Origin: Bacteroidales bacterium
Lineage (GTDB): Bacteria > Bacteroidota > Bacteroidia > Bacteroidales > WCHB1-69
NCBI GenBank assembly: GCA_017651425.1
Contig: JAGCCZ010000065.1
Span: 1 to 61,117 of the forward strand
Length of the DNA: 61,117 bases
Direction: 5' to 3'
The notes beneath the pieces are model-generated. The model worked only from the letters and a program-made list of their open reading frames with translations. It was not told the DNA's origin and did no database searches. This document shows, piece by piece, positions 42,697 to 53,100 of this stretch. The first letter of the stretch is position 1, and each line of letters starts with the position of its first letter. The translations under genes were made by a program, and so were the position numbers.

Positions 42697-43779
42697 ATGA
42701 GGAAATTTCTTGTCATCACCACGCTTCTTCTCTCCTGTCTTGCGGGCACTGCGCAGACAGGAGGAAGGAGCGTGTATAATTTCCTCGACTTCAGCTACTC
42801 CCCGCGCGTGACCGCGCTCGGAGGCGACTTGATTTCCGTGCATGACGACGACCCCACACTTCTCCCTGTAAATCCCTCGTACATTTCGCTGCGACACCGC
42901 AACAATCTGGCGCTCAACTTCACCAACTATTTTGGGCGTACCAACTACGCTTCTGTGCTCTATGGTTTCCAGATTCCCAAGGCGGGCACCTTTGCCGCCG
43001 AGCTGCGCTACGTGGGCTATGGCAACTTTCGCGGCGCCGATGCCTCCGGCATCGAGACGGGCACCTTCTCCGCCAACGACGTGGCCCTCACCCTCGGCTG
43101 GGGACGCGAGCTGAGCAAACATTTTTCCATCGGTGCCGACCTGCACCTCATCTTCTGCGGCTATGAGCAATACAACTCCTTTGGCCTCGCCGTTGATGTG
43201 GCCGGCAGTTATTTTAACGACGACAAGCGCCTCTCGATGACACTGCTTGCCAAGAACATCGGTTCCGAGCTGAAGCCCTTCATCCCCGGCCAATACAGGC
43301 ATTCCCCCTTCGACTTGCAGTTCGCCCTGTCGCAAAAGCTGGAACACATGCCGCTCCGCTACCACATCGTGTTGCACCACCTCTACCGTTGGAACATGAA
43401 CTACTATGGCCCGGAGAATCCCTTCCTTGAAACCGATGCCACAACCAACACACCTGTCTATCCTTCCAAAGCCAAGCAGTTCTTTGACAACATGTTCCGT
43501 CATGTTAATTTCGGCTTGGAACTGGAATTCAAGTATTTTTCCCTCATGGCGGCCTACAACCACAACATGCATCAGGAGATGAAGGTGGTGGCACGCCGCT
43601 CGATGGCCGGCTTCTCATACGGCTTCATGCTCAACATCAAGGGTGTACGTTTCGGATTTGCGCGCCAACAGTACGCCATCGGTGCCGCTCCCAACTGCAT
43701 CAGCCTGGCTTTCAATTTCGAAGAGCTTGCCAAAAACCACAAAGAGAAACAGGCCCGGAAGTTACAACGACAGGAATAA
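42697..43779 (+). CDS. porQ: Type IX secretion system protein PorQ
   Basis: 360 residues from MRKFLVITTLLLSC, a signal peptide. PorQ signature near the N-terminus: YNFLDFSYSPRVTALGGDLIS, then DDPTLLPVNPSYIS. A beta-barrel of FadL/PorV type follows, ending in CISLAFNFEELAK. PorQ is an outer-membrane component of the T9SS attachment complex with PorU, PorV and PorZ. No other por genes are here. It lies 35 bases after rbr and 21 before the aminotransferase gene. Confidence 0.88.
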   Translation: MRKFLVITTLLLSCLAGTAQTGGRSVYNFLDFSYSPRVTALGGDLISVHDDDPTLLPVNPSYISLRHRNNLALNFTNYFGRTNYASVLYGFQIPKAGTFAAELRYVGYGNFRGADASGIETGTFSANDVALTLGWGRELSKHFSIGADLHLIFCGYEQYNSFGLAVDVAGSYFNDDKRLSMTLLAKNIGSELKPFIPGQYRHSPFDLQFALSQKLEHMPLRYHIVLHHLYRWNMNYYGPENPFLETDATTNTPVYPSKAKQFFDNMFRHVNFGLELEFKYFSLMAAYNHNMHQEMKVVARRSMAGFSYGFMLNIKGVRFGFARQQYAIGAAPNCISLAFNFEELAKNHKEKQARKLQRQE

Positions 43780-43800
43780 TCAAACCAATTTCTTTCTACA

Positions 43801-44997
43801 ATGATTCCCTTTTCCCCACCCCATATTGACAACAAGATTGTGGAGGAAGTGGTGGCCGCCTTGCGTTCCGGCTGGATCACCACGGGTCCCCGCACCAAAG
43901 CCTTTGAGAAACAGATCGCCGCTTTCTGCGGTGTCCAAAATGTACTGTGCGTAAACTCCGCCTCCTCCGGGTTGGAGCTGATGCTGCACTGGTTCGGCAT
44001 CGGTCCCGGCGATGAAGTTATTGTGCCGGCCTACACCTACACCGCCACGGCGGAGGTGGTCATCCACTGCGGTGCCAAACCCGTGATGGTCGATGTGCAT
44101 CCCGACTTCCTCATTGATGTCGGGAAGGTGCGCGCCGCCATCACACCCCGCACCAAAGCCATCATTCCCGTTGATATTGCGGGCTATCCCTGCGACTATG
44201 ACGAGCTGAACGCATTAGTGAACGAGGCGTCTGTGCGGTCGCAATTCACACCTGCAAACGAAGTGCAGCGCATGTTGGGCCGCCCGCTCTTGATGTCCGA
44301 TGCTGCCCACTCGCTGGGTGCCTGGTACAAGGGGCAGCGCACGGGCGCATTGGCCGATGTGACCGTGTTTTCGTTCCATGCCGTCAAAAACCTCACCACA
44401 GCCGAAGGCGGCGCCATCTGCCTCAAATTGCCCGCTCCCTTTGACACGGAACTCCTGTACAAGCAACTCTGCACCTACTCGCTGCACGGGCAGTCGAAAG
44501 ATGCACTTGCCAAGACGCAAATCGGCAACTGGCGCTACGATGTGCTTGATGCGGGCTATAAATGCAACATGACCGACGTGGCCGCCGCGATGGGCATCGT
44601 GGAGTTGGAGCGTTACGATAGCGAAATACTGCCGCGCCGCCGCGAGATATTCGAGCAATATGCCGATGCTTTCCACGATGACCCGCGTTTCCAAATACCA
44701 GAATTCGCCACACCCGACAAGACCACCTCGTACCATGTCTTCGCCCTTCGTCTCGCTCATGCCACGGAACCCGAGCGCGATGCCGCGATGCAACGCATCT
44801 TCGAACAGGAGGTGGCCGTCAACGTACACTTCATTCCCTTGCCGATGCTGTCGGCCTACAAAAAAAGAGGTTACAATATCCAGGATTATCCCGTGACGTA
44901 CGACAACTACGCTCGCGAAATCAGCTTGCCAGTCTATTACGACCTCACGGATGAGCAAGTGCAACAGGTGGTGGCTGCCGTGAAAAAGGCGGTTTAA
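43801..44997 (+). CDS. DegT/DnrJ/EryC1-family sugar aminotransferase
   Basis: 398 residues. PLP-dependent fold type I: VNSASSGLELMLHWFGI, EVIVPAYTYTATAEVV, DAAHSLGAWYKG, and the PLP lysine in SFHAVKNLTTAEGG. C-terminal DYPVTYDNYAREISLPVYYD is typical of the family. It probably makes an amino sugar nucleotide for surface glycans. No sugar-nucleotide neighbours are present, so the substrate is open. Its stop overlaps that of the convergent TonB-domain gene. Confidence 0.92.
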   Translation: MIPFSPPHIDNKIVEEVVAALRSGWITTGPRTKAFEKQIAAFCGVQNVLCVNSASSGLELMLHWFGIGPGDEVIVPAYTYTATAEVVIHCGAKPVMVDVHPDFLIDVGKVRAAITPRTKAIIPVDIAGYPCDYDELNALVNEASVRSQFTPANEVQRMLGRPLLMSDAAHSLGAWYKGQRTGALADVTVFSFHAVKNLTTAEGGAICLKLPAPFDTELLYKQLCTYSLHGQSKDALAKTQIGNWRYDVLDAGYKCNMTDVAAAMGIVELERYDSEILPRRREIFEQYADAFHDDPRFQIPEFATPDKTTSYHVFALRLAHATEPERDAAMQRIFEQEVAVNVHFIPLPMLSAYKKRGYNIQDYPVTYDNYAREISLPVYYDLTDEQVQQVVAAVKKAV

Positions 44998-45446
44998 CGA
45001 CTCTTTGACTCTCTTTTTGCACGCTTTTGGGTGTCTCTGATCTCTTTTTTGGACATACTGAATGTGATGGGAATTTGGAAATAACAGCGGACAGGTTTGC
45101 CGTCAAGCGTTCCCGGCTTCCACTTGGGCATCGCCATAACTGCGCGTATGGATTCTTTGTCGATGGAGGGATAGAGAGGCACCTTCACTTCCGCATTGGA
45201 AACGCTACCATCTTCCTCAACCACAAATTTTATCAAAACTGTACCTGTAATACCTTTTTCCCGAGCATCTTGTGGGTAGCTGATTTCGTATGATAGAAAT
45301 GAGAAAAGTGCTTTCTGGCCCCCGGGATATTCGGGCATAGATTCGACGAAACGATAGACTGTATCCGCGTCATTATTTGCAGGAGCTTGTCCAAAAAGAG
45401 CCGTGGAAAGCAGCAAGGCCATGGCAAAGAAAAGGATCTTTTTCAT
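44994..45446 (-). CDS. Secreted TonB C-terminal-domain protein
   Basis: 150 residues from MKKILFFAMALLLSTALFG, a signal peptide; the upstream ATG at 45479 precedes the promoter. The mature part is one TonB C-terminal domain (YPQDAREKGITGTVLIKFVV, EDGSVSNAEVKVPLYPSID, KWKPGTLDGKPVRCYFQIPI). There is no membrane anchor or proline-rich spacer, so it is not a classical TonB. The last bases overlap the convergent aminotransferase gene. Confidence 0.85.
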   Translation of the reverse strand: MKKILFFAMALLLSTALFGQAPANNDADTVYRFVESMPEYPGGQKALFSFLSYEISYPQDAREKGITGTVLIKFVVEEDGSVSNAEVKVPLYPSIDKESIRAVMAMPKWKPGTLDGKPVRCYFQIPITFSMSKKEIRDTQKRAKRESKSR

Positions 45447-45467
45447 TTGATAAATGATTTTGGACTG

Positions 45468-45475
45468 CAAAAATA
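45468..45475 (-). promoter_or_regulatory. Promoter of the TonB-domain gene
   Basis: TATTTTTG on the minus strand, 22 bases before the start. It is divergent from, and only 12 bases away from, the promoter at 45488. Confidence 0.7.
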
Positions 45476-45487
45476 GCAATAATTTTA

Positions 45488-45495
45488 TATCTTTG
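45488..45495 (+). promoter_or_regulatory. Promoter of the HerA-like gene
   Basis: TATCTTTG, 20 bases before the ATG at 45515. Confidence 0.7.
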
Positions 45496-45514
45496 CACCC
45501 TAAAACACAACATC

Positions 45515-47101
45515 ATGTACGATCAGACACACGGGCTCTATATCGCCCATTGCGCCGACGGCGCGTTGAGTATCCAAGGTAAAATGGCTAACCGTCACGG
45601 GCTTATCGCCGGCGCCACCGGCACAGGCAAGACAGTGACACTACAGGTTATGGCGGAGTCGTTCTGCCAAGCCGGCGTGCCCTGTTTCATGGCCGACATG
45701 AAAGGCGACCTCTCCGGCATCAGCCAAGTTGGGGCCATGAGCAGCTTCATTGAGAAACGGCTCCCCGAGTTCGGCATCGAGAACCCCAAGTTCCAGTCGT
45801 GTCCCGTGCGCTTTTATGACGTATATGGCCAACAGGGACATCCTATGCGCGCCACCATCTCCCAGATGGGGCCGCTTTTGCTGTCGCGACTGCTCGGCCT
45901 CAACGAGACCCAGGACGGCGTGCTCAACATCGTCTTCCGCATCGCCGACGAGCGCGGCCTGCTGCTGATCGACATCAAGGACCTGCGCGCCATGCTCGAC
46001 TATGTCTCCCAACACGCAAAGGAGTACACCACCAAGTACGGCAACATCTCCTCCGCCACTGTCGGGGCCATCCAACGCGCCATCCTACAGCTTGAAAGCC
46101 AAGGCGCCGAACAGTTCTTCGGCGAACCCGCCTTCGACATCCGCGACCTGCTCCAGACGGAGGGCGGCAAAGGAGTCATGAGCGTGCTGGCTGCCGACAA
46201 GCTGATGATGCAGCCGAAGCTCTACAGCACCTTCCTGCTGTGGCTCCTCTCCGAGCTTTACAGCAACATGCCCGAGGTGGGCGACCCGGACCTGCCCAAG
46301 CTGGTCTTTTTCTTCGACGAAGCCCACACCCTCTTTGAGGATACCTCCAAGGCGCTCGTTGACAAGATCGAGCAGGTGATCCGCCTTATTCGTAGCAAGG
46401 GCATTGGCATCTATTTCGTCACGCAAAGTCCCACCGACATTCCGGAAATCATCCTCGGACAACTCGGCAACCGTGTGCAGCACGCCTTGCGCGCCTACAC
46501 GCCCAAGGACCAGCGTGCCGTGAAGACCGCCGCCGACACGTTCCGTCCCAACCCCGACTTCAAAACCGACGAGGCCATCATGAACCTCGAAACCGGCGAA
46601 GCCCTCGTCAGCTTCCTTGACGAGAAAGGCGCCCCCAGCATCGTGCAACGCGCCAAAATACTCTTCCCGCTCTCCCAGATCGGCGCCATCACCGAAGGAC
46701 AGCGTGCCGATATTATTCGTCAGAGCCGAACCTACGGCAAATACGACACTCCCATGGATCGCGAAAGCGCCTTTGAGGTCCTAATGGAACAATCCGAGGC
46801 TCTCGCACGTCAGAAAGAGGATGAACTCGCGAAAAAAGAGGAAGAGAAAGCTGGAAAGGGAACGAAAGAGACAAAGGAGAAACCGGGATTGCTGTCAAAA
46901 GTGGTCAAGGCCATCATCACGGCCGTCACCGCCACGATAGGTACCATCTTGGGCAATGCCGTCAGCAACAAGGTGACGGGTAAGAAGACCAAGAGCACGA
47001 CCTCCGCGACGGGCAAGGTGGTGAAGAGCGCCACCAGCGCCGCCACGCGGACCGTCACTCGTGAGATAACGCGTGACATTTTGGGCAATCTTTTAAAATA
47101 G
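45515..47101 (+). CDS. HerA-like ATPase (DUF853 family)
   Basis: 528 residues. P-loop GLIAGATGTGKTVTLQ at about 30, Walker B KLVFFFDEAHTLF at about 265, and the family's YFVTQSPTDIPEIILGQLGNR and RAYTPKDQRAV motifs. The FtsK-HerA superfamily pumps DNA; DUF853 members are widespread with no proven role. The last about 100 residues are a Lys/Thr-rich tail with a hydrophobic stretch (VVKAIITAVTATIGTILGNAV). No NurA nuclease gene is adjacent. Confidence 0.9.
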   Translation: MYDQTHGLYIAHCADGALSIQGKMANRHGLIAGATGTGKTVTLQVMAESFCQAGVPCFMADMKGDLSGISQVGAMSSFIEKRLPEFGIENPKFQSCPVRFYDVYGQQGHPMRATISQMGPLLLSRLLGLNETQDGVLNIVFRIADERGLLLIDIKDLRAMLDYVSQHAKEYTTKYGNISSATVGAIQRAILQLESQGAEQFFGEPAFDIRDLLQTEGGKGVMSVLAADKLMMQPKLYSTFLLWLLSELYSNMPEVGDPDLPKLVFFFDEAHTLFEDTSKALVDKIEQVIRLIRSKGIGIYFVTQSPTDIPEIILGQLGNRVQHALRAYTPKDQRAVKTAADTFRPNPDFKTDEAIMNLETGEALVSFLDEKGAPSIVQRAKILFPLSQIGAITEGQRADIIRQSRTYGKYDTPMDRESAFEVLMEQSEALARQKEDELAKKEEEKAGKGTKETKEKPGLLSKVVKAIITAVTATIGTILGNAVSNKVTGKKTKSTTSATGKVVKSATSAATRTVTREITRDILGNLLK

Positions 47102-47109
47102 CATTAATA

Positions 47110-47166
47110 TGTAGAGACGCGGCGTGGCACAACATTGTAGAGACGCGGCGCGCCGCGTCTCTACAA
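47110..47166. repeat. Tandem REP-like palindromes, one broken and one perfect
   Basis: A left half copy (from 47110, GTAGAGACGCGGCG then diverged) is followed by a perfect 32-base palindrome 47135-47166 with arms TTGTAGAGACGCGGCG / CGCCGCGTCTCTACAA. The element lies between two convergent genes and ends 8 bases from the macroglobulin stop. The hairpin may serve as a terminator. Confidence 0.9.
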
Positions 47167-47173
47167 CGTTCGT

Positions 47174-50100
47174 TTACCGCACCTTCACCCTAACCCCCGC
47201 CGAATGCGACTGGAATTCCGGTGCGTACATGCATTCGATGTGCGTGATGCCGTTGCTAAAGTCGCCGGACTGGGTGGCAAAGAGGGTGTATTCGAAGACG
47301 TATTTGCCCTTCGGCATCCAATCGATGAAGAAATGGGTGGCTGCATCCTTGGTGGCTTCGTAGTACCAGAGGCCGTCTTGGTATTTGTACTGCGAGAAGA
47401 CGTTGACCGGCTCGAAGGTGGCGGCGCGCATGTCCTTGAGGTGCACAAACTCCATGTCGCGGTCGCAGGTGATGACCACCCGAACACGCACCTTGTCGCC
47501 CTTTTGCAGCGGCTGATTCTCTGAGATAGCCTTTAGCACCTCACCCTTGTCGGTGTTTTCCACCTTGTAGAGCTGCTTCTCGATGATGAGGTTTTTGTCG
47601 TCGCTGCGGGTGATCTTGTCAAGGTTTTCGAAATACTGCCAGTAGAGACCGCCCCACGCGGGACCGTCCGTGCCCTTCTCCAAGCGCACGTTCGCCTTGT
47701 CGGGGGTAATTTCCTCGGCAGTCCAAGCCTTCTTGAAGTAGCCGGTGCCCGCCTCGGCCTGCACGCTCTCGTCCGGCAGGCGCACGTCTCCAACAGTGAG
47801 CGAGAAAGTTTTGTCCTCCGCCACGAGCGTCTGATTCAGCAGCAGCGAATAGACGGCCTCGGTGGTCGATTTGGTGGTGCCCCAGTGCTGGGTCTGCTTC
47901 TGCTTGAGCAGCCAAAGTTGCATCTGCGCTAACGACTCTTTATCCTCCGGCGTGATGGTGTGGAACGCCTCGATCAGCATCGCCTGCCGCTCCACGGGCT
48001 GCTCGTACCAGAACCATCCCCCACCCTGCTTCTTCCAGAACATGCCCATCTCCTCGTCCTGCTGGGCCATGCTCTTGAGGTACGCCACAATCTTTTTAGC
48101 CACCTGCTGGTCGCCGTTGCGCCAGGCGGTGAGGGCAATCATGGCCTGCGTGTAGAAGGTTTCATCCTTCCAGCCTTTCAACAAAGCCTTGTAGCAAGTG
48201 TCGTAAGCGGCCTTGTACTTCGAATCCAGATTCTGCTTGTAGAAACTGCGGGCGTAGAGGTAGTGGGTCTCATCGACGTAGTTATAGTGATATTTCTTGC
48301 GGTCGAGGTAGCGCTGGTACATCTGCGCATCCATGTAGGAGACGGCGTTGCGGAGAGTGCGGTTGGCTACATCCGTGCTGACACCGAGGGCTTTGAGATG
48401 GCCGAAACCTGCCACGATGTGCCGCGTGATGAAGTCGCTGCTCTTGCCGCCGGAGAACCAGGGCCAGCCGCCGTCGCCGTTCTGCGCCTGCTGCAGTTTC
48501 TTGAGCGTGGAAGCCTCCTCCTTGGCCATCCGCTTGAAGTCGAACATCGCGGCAAGTGCCTGTTTGTTGGCCCCTTCACGCTGTGCGTCGAGCACCCACG
48601 GGGTCTCCTCCAACACCACGGATTTCAGCTCCTGGTTCTTCTCCAAAGCGGAGCAGAAGGCATCGGGACTCTCCACCTGCCAGCGGTTGAAGACCTCCTC
48701 GATGACGGGATTGGCCTTCAGGATGTGCGTGGCGAGGGCATTGGCGTAGTAGCGGCTGAAACGCTGCTCGTTGCACTCATGCGGGTATTCCATCATGTAG
48801 GGCATTGCCTGGATGGCGTACCAGACGGGGTTGGGGGTGCATTCCACGGTGAGGCGGTAATGTTTGAGGGTTGTAGAGACGCGGCGCGCCGCGTCTCTAC
48901 CGTCGGACAAATCGAAAGATTCACGGAATTTGTTGAACGTAAATGATTTCGTTCCCTTTCCCGAAATATAGAACGGCATCGTTTCCGTCACCATCATGCG
49001 GTTGGTGAGCACGGGGAGGGTCTTCTCCTCGCCGTCGCCGGTCACATCCTGCGGGTCAGTATTGTGGGCGATGATGCGGTAGGTGACGGCGGGAACATCC
49101 GCGGGAACCACGATGCGGAAATGGATTTCGGAGGAGGTGTTGGCGGGAATTTCATATTGTTGGGTGCCATTTGTGGCAACGTCACCACGGGGACCGTCAC
49201 AAATCATCGCAATCGGTTGGTTATTCGCCGCATTGAACATCTGCAACGTCAAATACCCGCAAATGTTCCGACCGCTCATATTGACCACCTTGGCGGAGAA
49301 ATCCATGGTGTCGCCTTCGCGGAGGAAACGCGGCGTGTTGGGCACGATCATCACGTCCTTGGCGGTCTGCACGAACTTCTCGAAGCGGCCGCACTGAAGG
49401 TCGGGATTATGGGCCACGCCTTGCATCTTCCACTTGGTGAGCGCGTCGGGCATGGTGAAGCTGATGAAAACATCGCCGCGTTCGTCGGTGCGCAGCTGCG
49501 GATAGAAGAAGGCGGTCTCGTTGAAATTGGTGCGGATCTGCTCGGAGCTATTGTCCGTCACAGCTGGTGCCTTCGACACGCCCACTTTCGCCTCGTCGAT
49601 GAACGCCATGGCGGGTTCTCCCGCCGCTTCTTCCCACTCGTACGTGAGATCTGTATTCACGCTGATGTTGTCTTCCACTACATTCAACACTACTTCCTGG
49701 TTTTGCGGCATCCCATAATACCGTTTCGCCATCATCCGGACACACGATGCATAGAAATTGAAATCGTTGTACGGCAAACGAATGTCTCGATAATCGCGAT
49801 AATAAATGTCATGGTAATGGAATATAAAACGATTACTCGTAACCACTTCGTCGAACATCCGCGGATAGTTGTTGTATGTGAACGGAAATCCTATGTTCAG
49901 CGGGTTGCTTCCTCCCAAAACATCGAGCGAGAAATCGTACATAGTGCATAGCATCTCGGCTGAAACTGGCTTGCCGTCTTTGTCTTTCAGACGGATTTGG
50001 TACTCCTCAGGACTGCCGGGCAGGGTTTTGTCACGAAAACGGATGAACTCGAAACGGATGTCATGCCGAGGGTTGACAATCCGCACATTCTTGTTGAAGT

Positions 50101-53100
50101 CGGTCTTTCTGTTGTCTGACATCAAGAACATGCGCACTTTGACAGAGCCTTCCATATCCTCACTTACAGGCACACGAACGCTGTTCACACCACGCTGTAA
50201 ATCAACCCATTGTCGTGTAACCAGATTATCGTTATGACAAATCTCGCAGAGAACATGGGCGTCATCAAGGAGGCTGCCGAAACGGACGAGGAGTTCGTCG
50301 CCTACCGTCACATCGTCGGGGCAATCGCACCAGAGGGGCCGGTATGCGGTACATTCTTTCTCCTCTCGGCGGTAGAGATGCACGGTTTTGGTTTCCTCCA
50401 CCCATTCGCCGCCAGGATCCTGCACTTTGAAACAGATGCGGTAATAGCCGCTGGGCAAGGTGGCCATCTTCGGGATGGCAAAGCGTTGAGTCCCCTCCTT
50501 ACTAACGGTCACACTCCCTTTCTCAATAGTCATGGACGGCCAGTTTTCAGAAGAATTCTCATCGTGGAAGGCCCGCATGGGGAACATTTTCTGCAACTCT
50601 GCCTCACTGGTGATGACCACGTCCAGCTCTTTCATTGGATAAAGAACATGGTCGGGAGGAGTCAACTTAAGGATTTCGTACTCTACAACTCCATCCTGCG
50701 GAACATTCGAAATATTGGTCAGCGAAATAGGGAACTGGTTGTCGCTCCTGTTTACGGCAAGTTCGTCGGGAATATCCACAGCGAGAACTAAACTACGGCG
50801 GCTCACGAAGACTTGCGTAGTGGAGGTATGCGTCTCGCCCGTGATGTCGGTAACCGTGGCGGTGACAAGGTAGCGGTGAATCGACGGTGATTTAGAGGTT
50901 TCCGAACTACTTTCGGTGAGGAACTTTATATGGAAACGGCCATCGGCATCGGTCATTGCGCTGCCAGCCACCACATCATACGCAGGAGACTGGTCCCACC
51001 AACTCCACCTAAATCCCCAAAAGGAGGATTGCCGCTGCACTTTGAACTTGACTTCGGCATCCGCAATGGGATAACCCGCCAACGCTTCTGCAACACCTTC
51101 TATCTCAACCGTTTGCCCTAATTTTATTGCTTCTGTCGGATTGTTCAACGTCACTTCAAAAGTCGGACGTTTATACTCCTCAACAGAAAAATCCTTGTTT
51201 CCCAACACTTTACCATCACAAACCACGCTTAGATGATAACCTCCCGTCAATCCATTCTCGGGGAGGACGAAGAAGCTGTCAACAGATCCGAACTCATTGG
51301 TCGTCAGTGACAGTTCACCCACTTGCTGCCAGTTGGCATCTTCCAGCTTGACCTTCACGGTCAACCCTTTTAACAACCTGATATTCTGCGTATTATCATT
51401 TTTATCAATCTTCTCACTACAGATTCCTTTGAAATAGAGTGTTTGTCCTGGACGGTATAACATCCTGTCAGTCAGCAATTGGCAATCCTTCACGACTTGG
51501 CTGTTCGTATCTCCTCCCCACCACCAGCTATTCCGCATGGTGTGCAACCGCTGGTTGCGATACTCCACGGTGAAACCCGCGTTGTAATTGTGCCTGCGCC
51601 CATCGTCACCCAGCTGAAGACGTAACTGCGCCAATCCATCTTCATCCGTTGTACACAATGGGGCTCTGTTTTTCTCGTCTTGAAATGAGATTTTCGCGCC
51701 TTTCAACGGTTCACCAGTGGTGCGGTCCACCACCAGGAACTCCCAGCCGGTAATCGTTTGTCGCTGATACAGCGCGATGTCTGTCACCTGATAGGTGATG
51801 ATTTCGCTGCACTCCTTCACCGAACAGGGGAACGGCTTGTCAGAAATCATCAGCATATAGTCACCAGCCGGCTGTCCGGGAAGGCCGTAATAGCCTCCAT
51901 GCACCCGATAATCCTGCATATCCGGCAGATCTATGCTTTGTTGATAGGCGGGTTTGATGGCAAGCAGCGTGGAAAACTGGTGTTCGTTCAAATCCCGCAT
52001 CGTCAGCTTGCTCTGCGCGTAAGTGACCGGAACAAGGCGGATGTAGGCTCGCTTGAGGTTTTGGTAATTAATACGGAAAAGCTGCGGTGCCCCCACGGCT
52101 ACCGGTTCCTCGTCCAGCACTATCCCAACATCCTTGATCTCAATGGTTCTAATCCATTCTTTGGCACTGCTGATATAATCGGAGTTTTGGTTGAGGACAT
52201 TGGCGGAAGGCGTCTTGAGCGACTGCTTGAACAACGCAAGGGCGGTCGTCAAATCATAGCGGTATTCCGGATGATCGGTTTCATTGAATAACCGACCTCG
52301 ATCCATATACAAACAGCCCAATCTGTAGGCGATAAAGCCGTAGGTATCCATGCCTTCGTAGGTTTTTCCGAAATCGGTGAGGAAATTAATGTACCAGGTT
52401 TCGGAATTATCGGGGGCGAGTCCATGATTCCGCAAGAAATCTATACGGGCAATGGTCAACCGCGCGAATTCCGAATGATGTCCAATAGTTTTGTGGAACT
52501 TTGTAAGTGACTGATACACGGCAAGAATATTCCGGGTATCGCTGTTTGTTTCAGACAAGGAAAGCGGCATTTCCAAAAACTGCGTATTATCGCAAAGAGC
52601 TGTATTTCCGCGCAAATCCGTTTCGGATTCGGGAATCCGTGACAGCTGCGGACAGACGTAATCGAGATAACGGTAGGCTAAGATGTCGTAAAGGGTGAGC
52701 TCGGGACGGATGCTTTTAGCATTTTTCAACAGAACCTTATATTCGGAAGCTGGCTTTCCGGTCAGCAGAGGCCACGATTCGGCGGAGAAGGTGAGTGAGC
52801 GGACATACTCCTCCCGCACGCGCCTTCCGAACGTCTTTTCATCCCACTCCTTGAAATCGGCGAGTGTCTCGTCGGCGAGTTCTGTGCGTTGACCAATGCG
52901 GTAGCGGTTGCCGCTGTAATACTCGTCGAGGAACTGCGCCAGGCAGCTGTGCCAGATGGCGTTGGCGACGGGGTCTTTCTCCGTGGCCGCAATCTGCTCG
53001 TTGAGGATGCGGTAGGCGGAGTCCGCACCTGCGTCGTATTTTTGGCAGAGATGCTGGATTTCGTCCCATTTCTTGGCAATCGCCGCCGGAGACTGGGACT

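Noticed and set aside
47110..47166. Possible CRISPR-like repeats
   Set aside because: The repeats are palindromic, adjacent rather than spaced by unique sequence, scattered through the window, and no cas genes are present.
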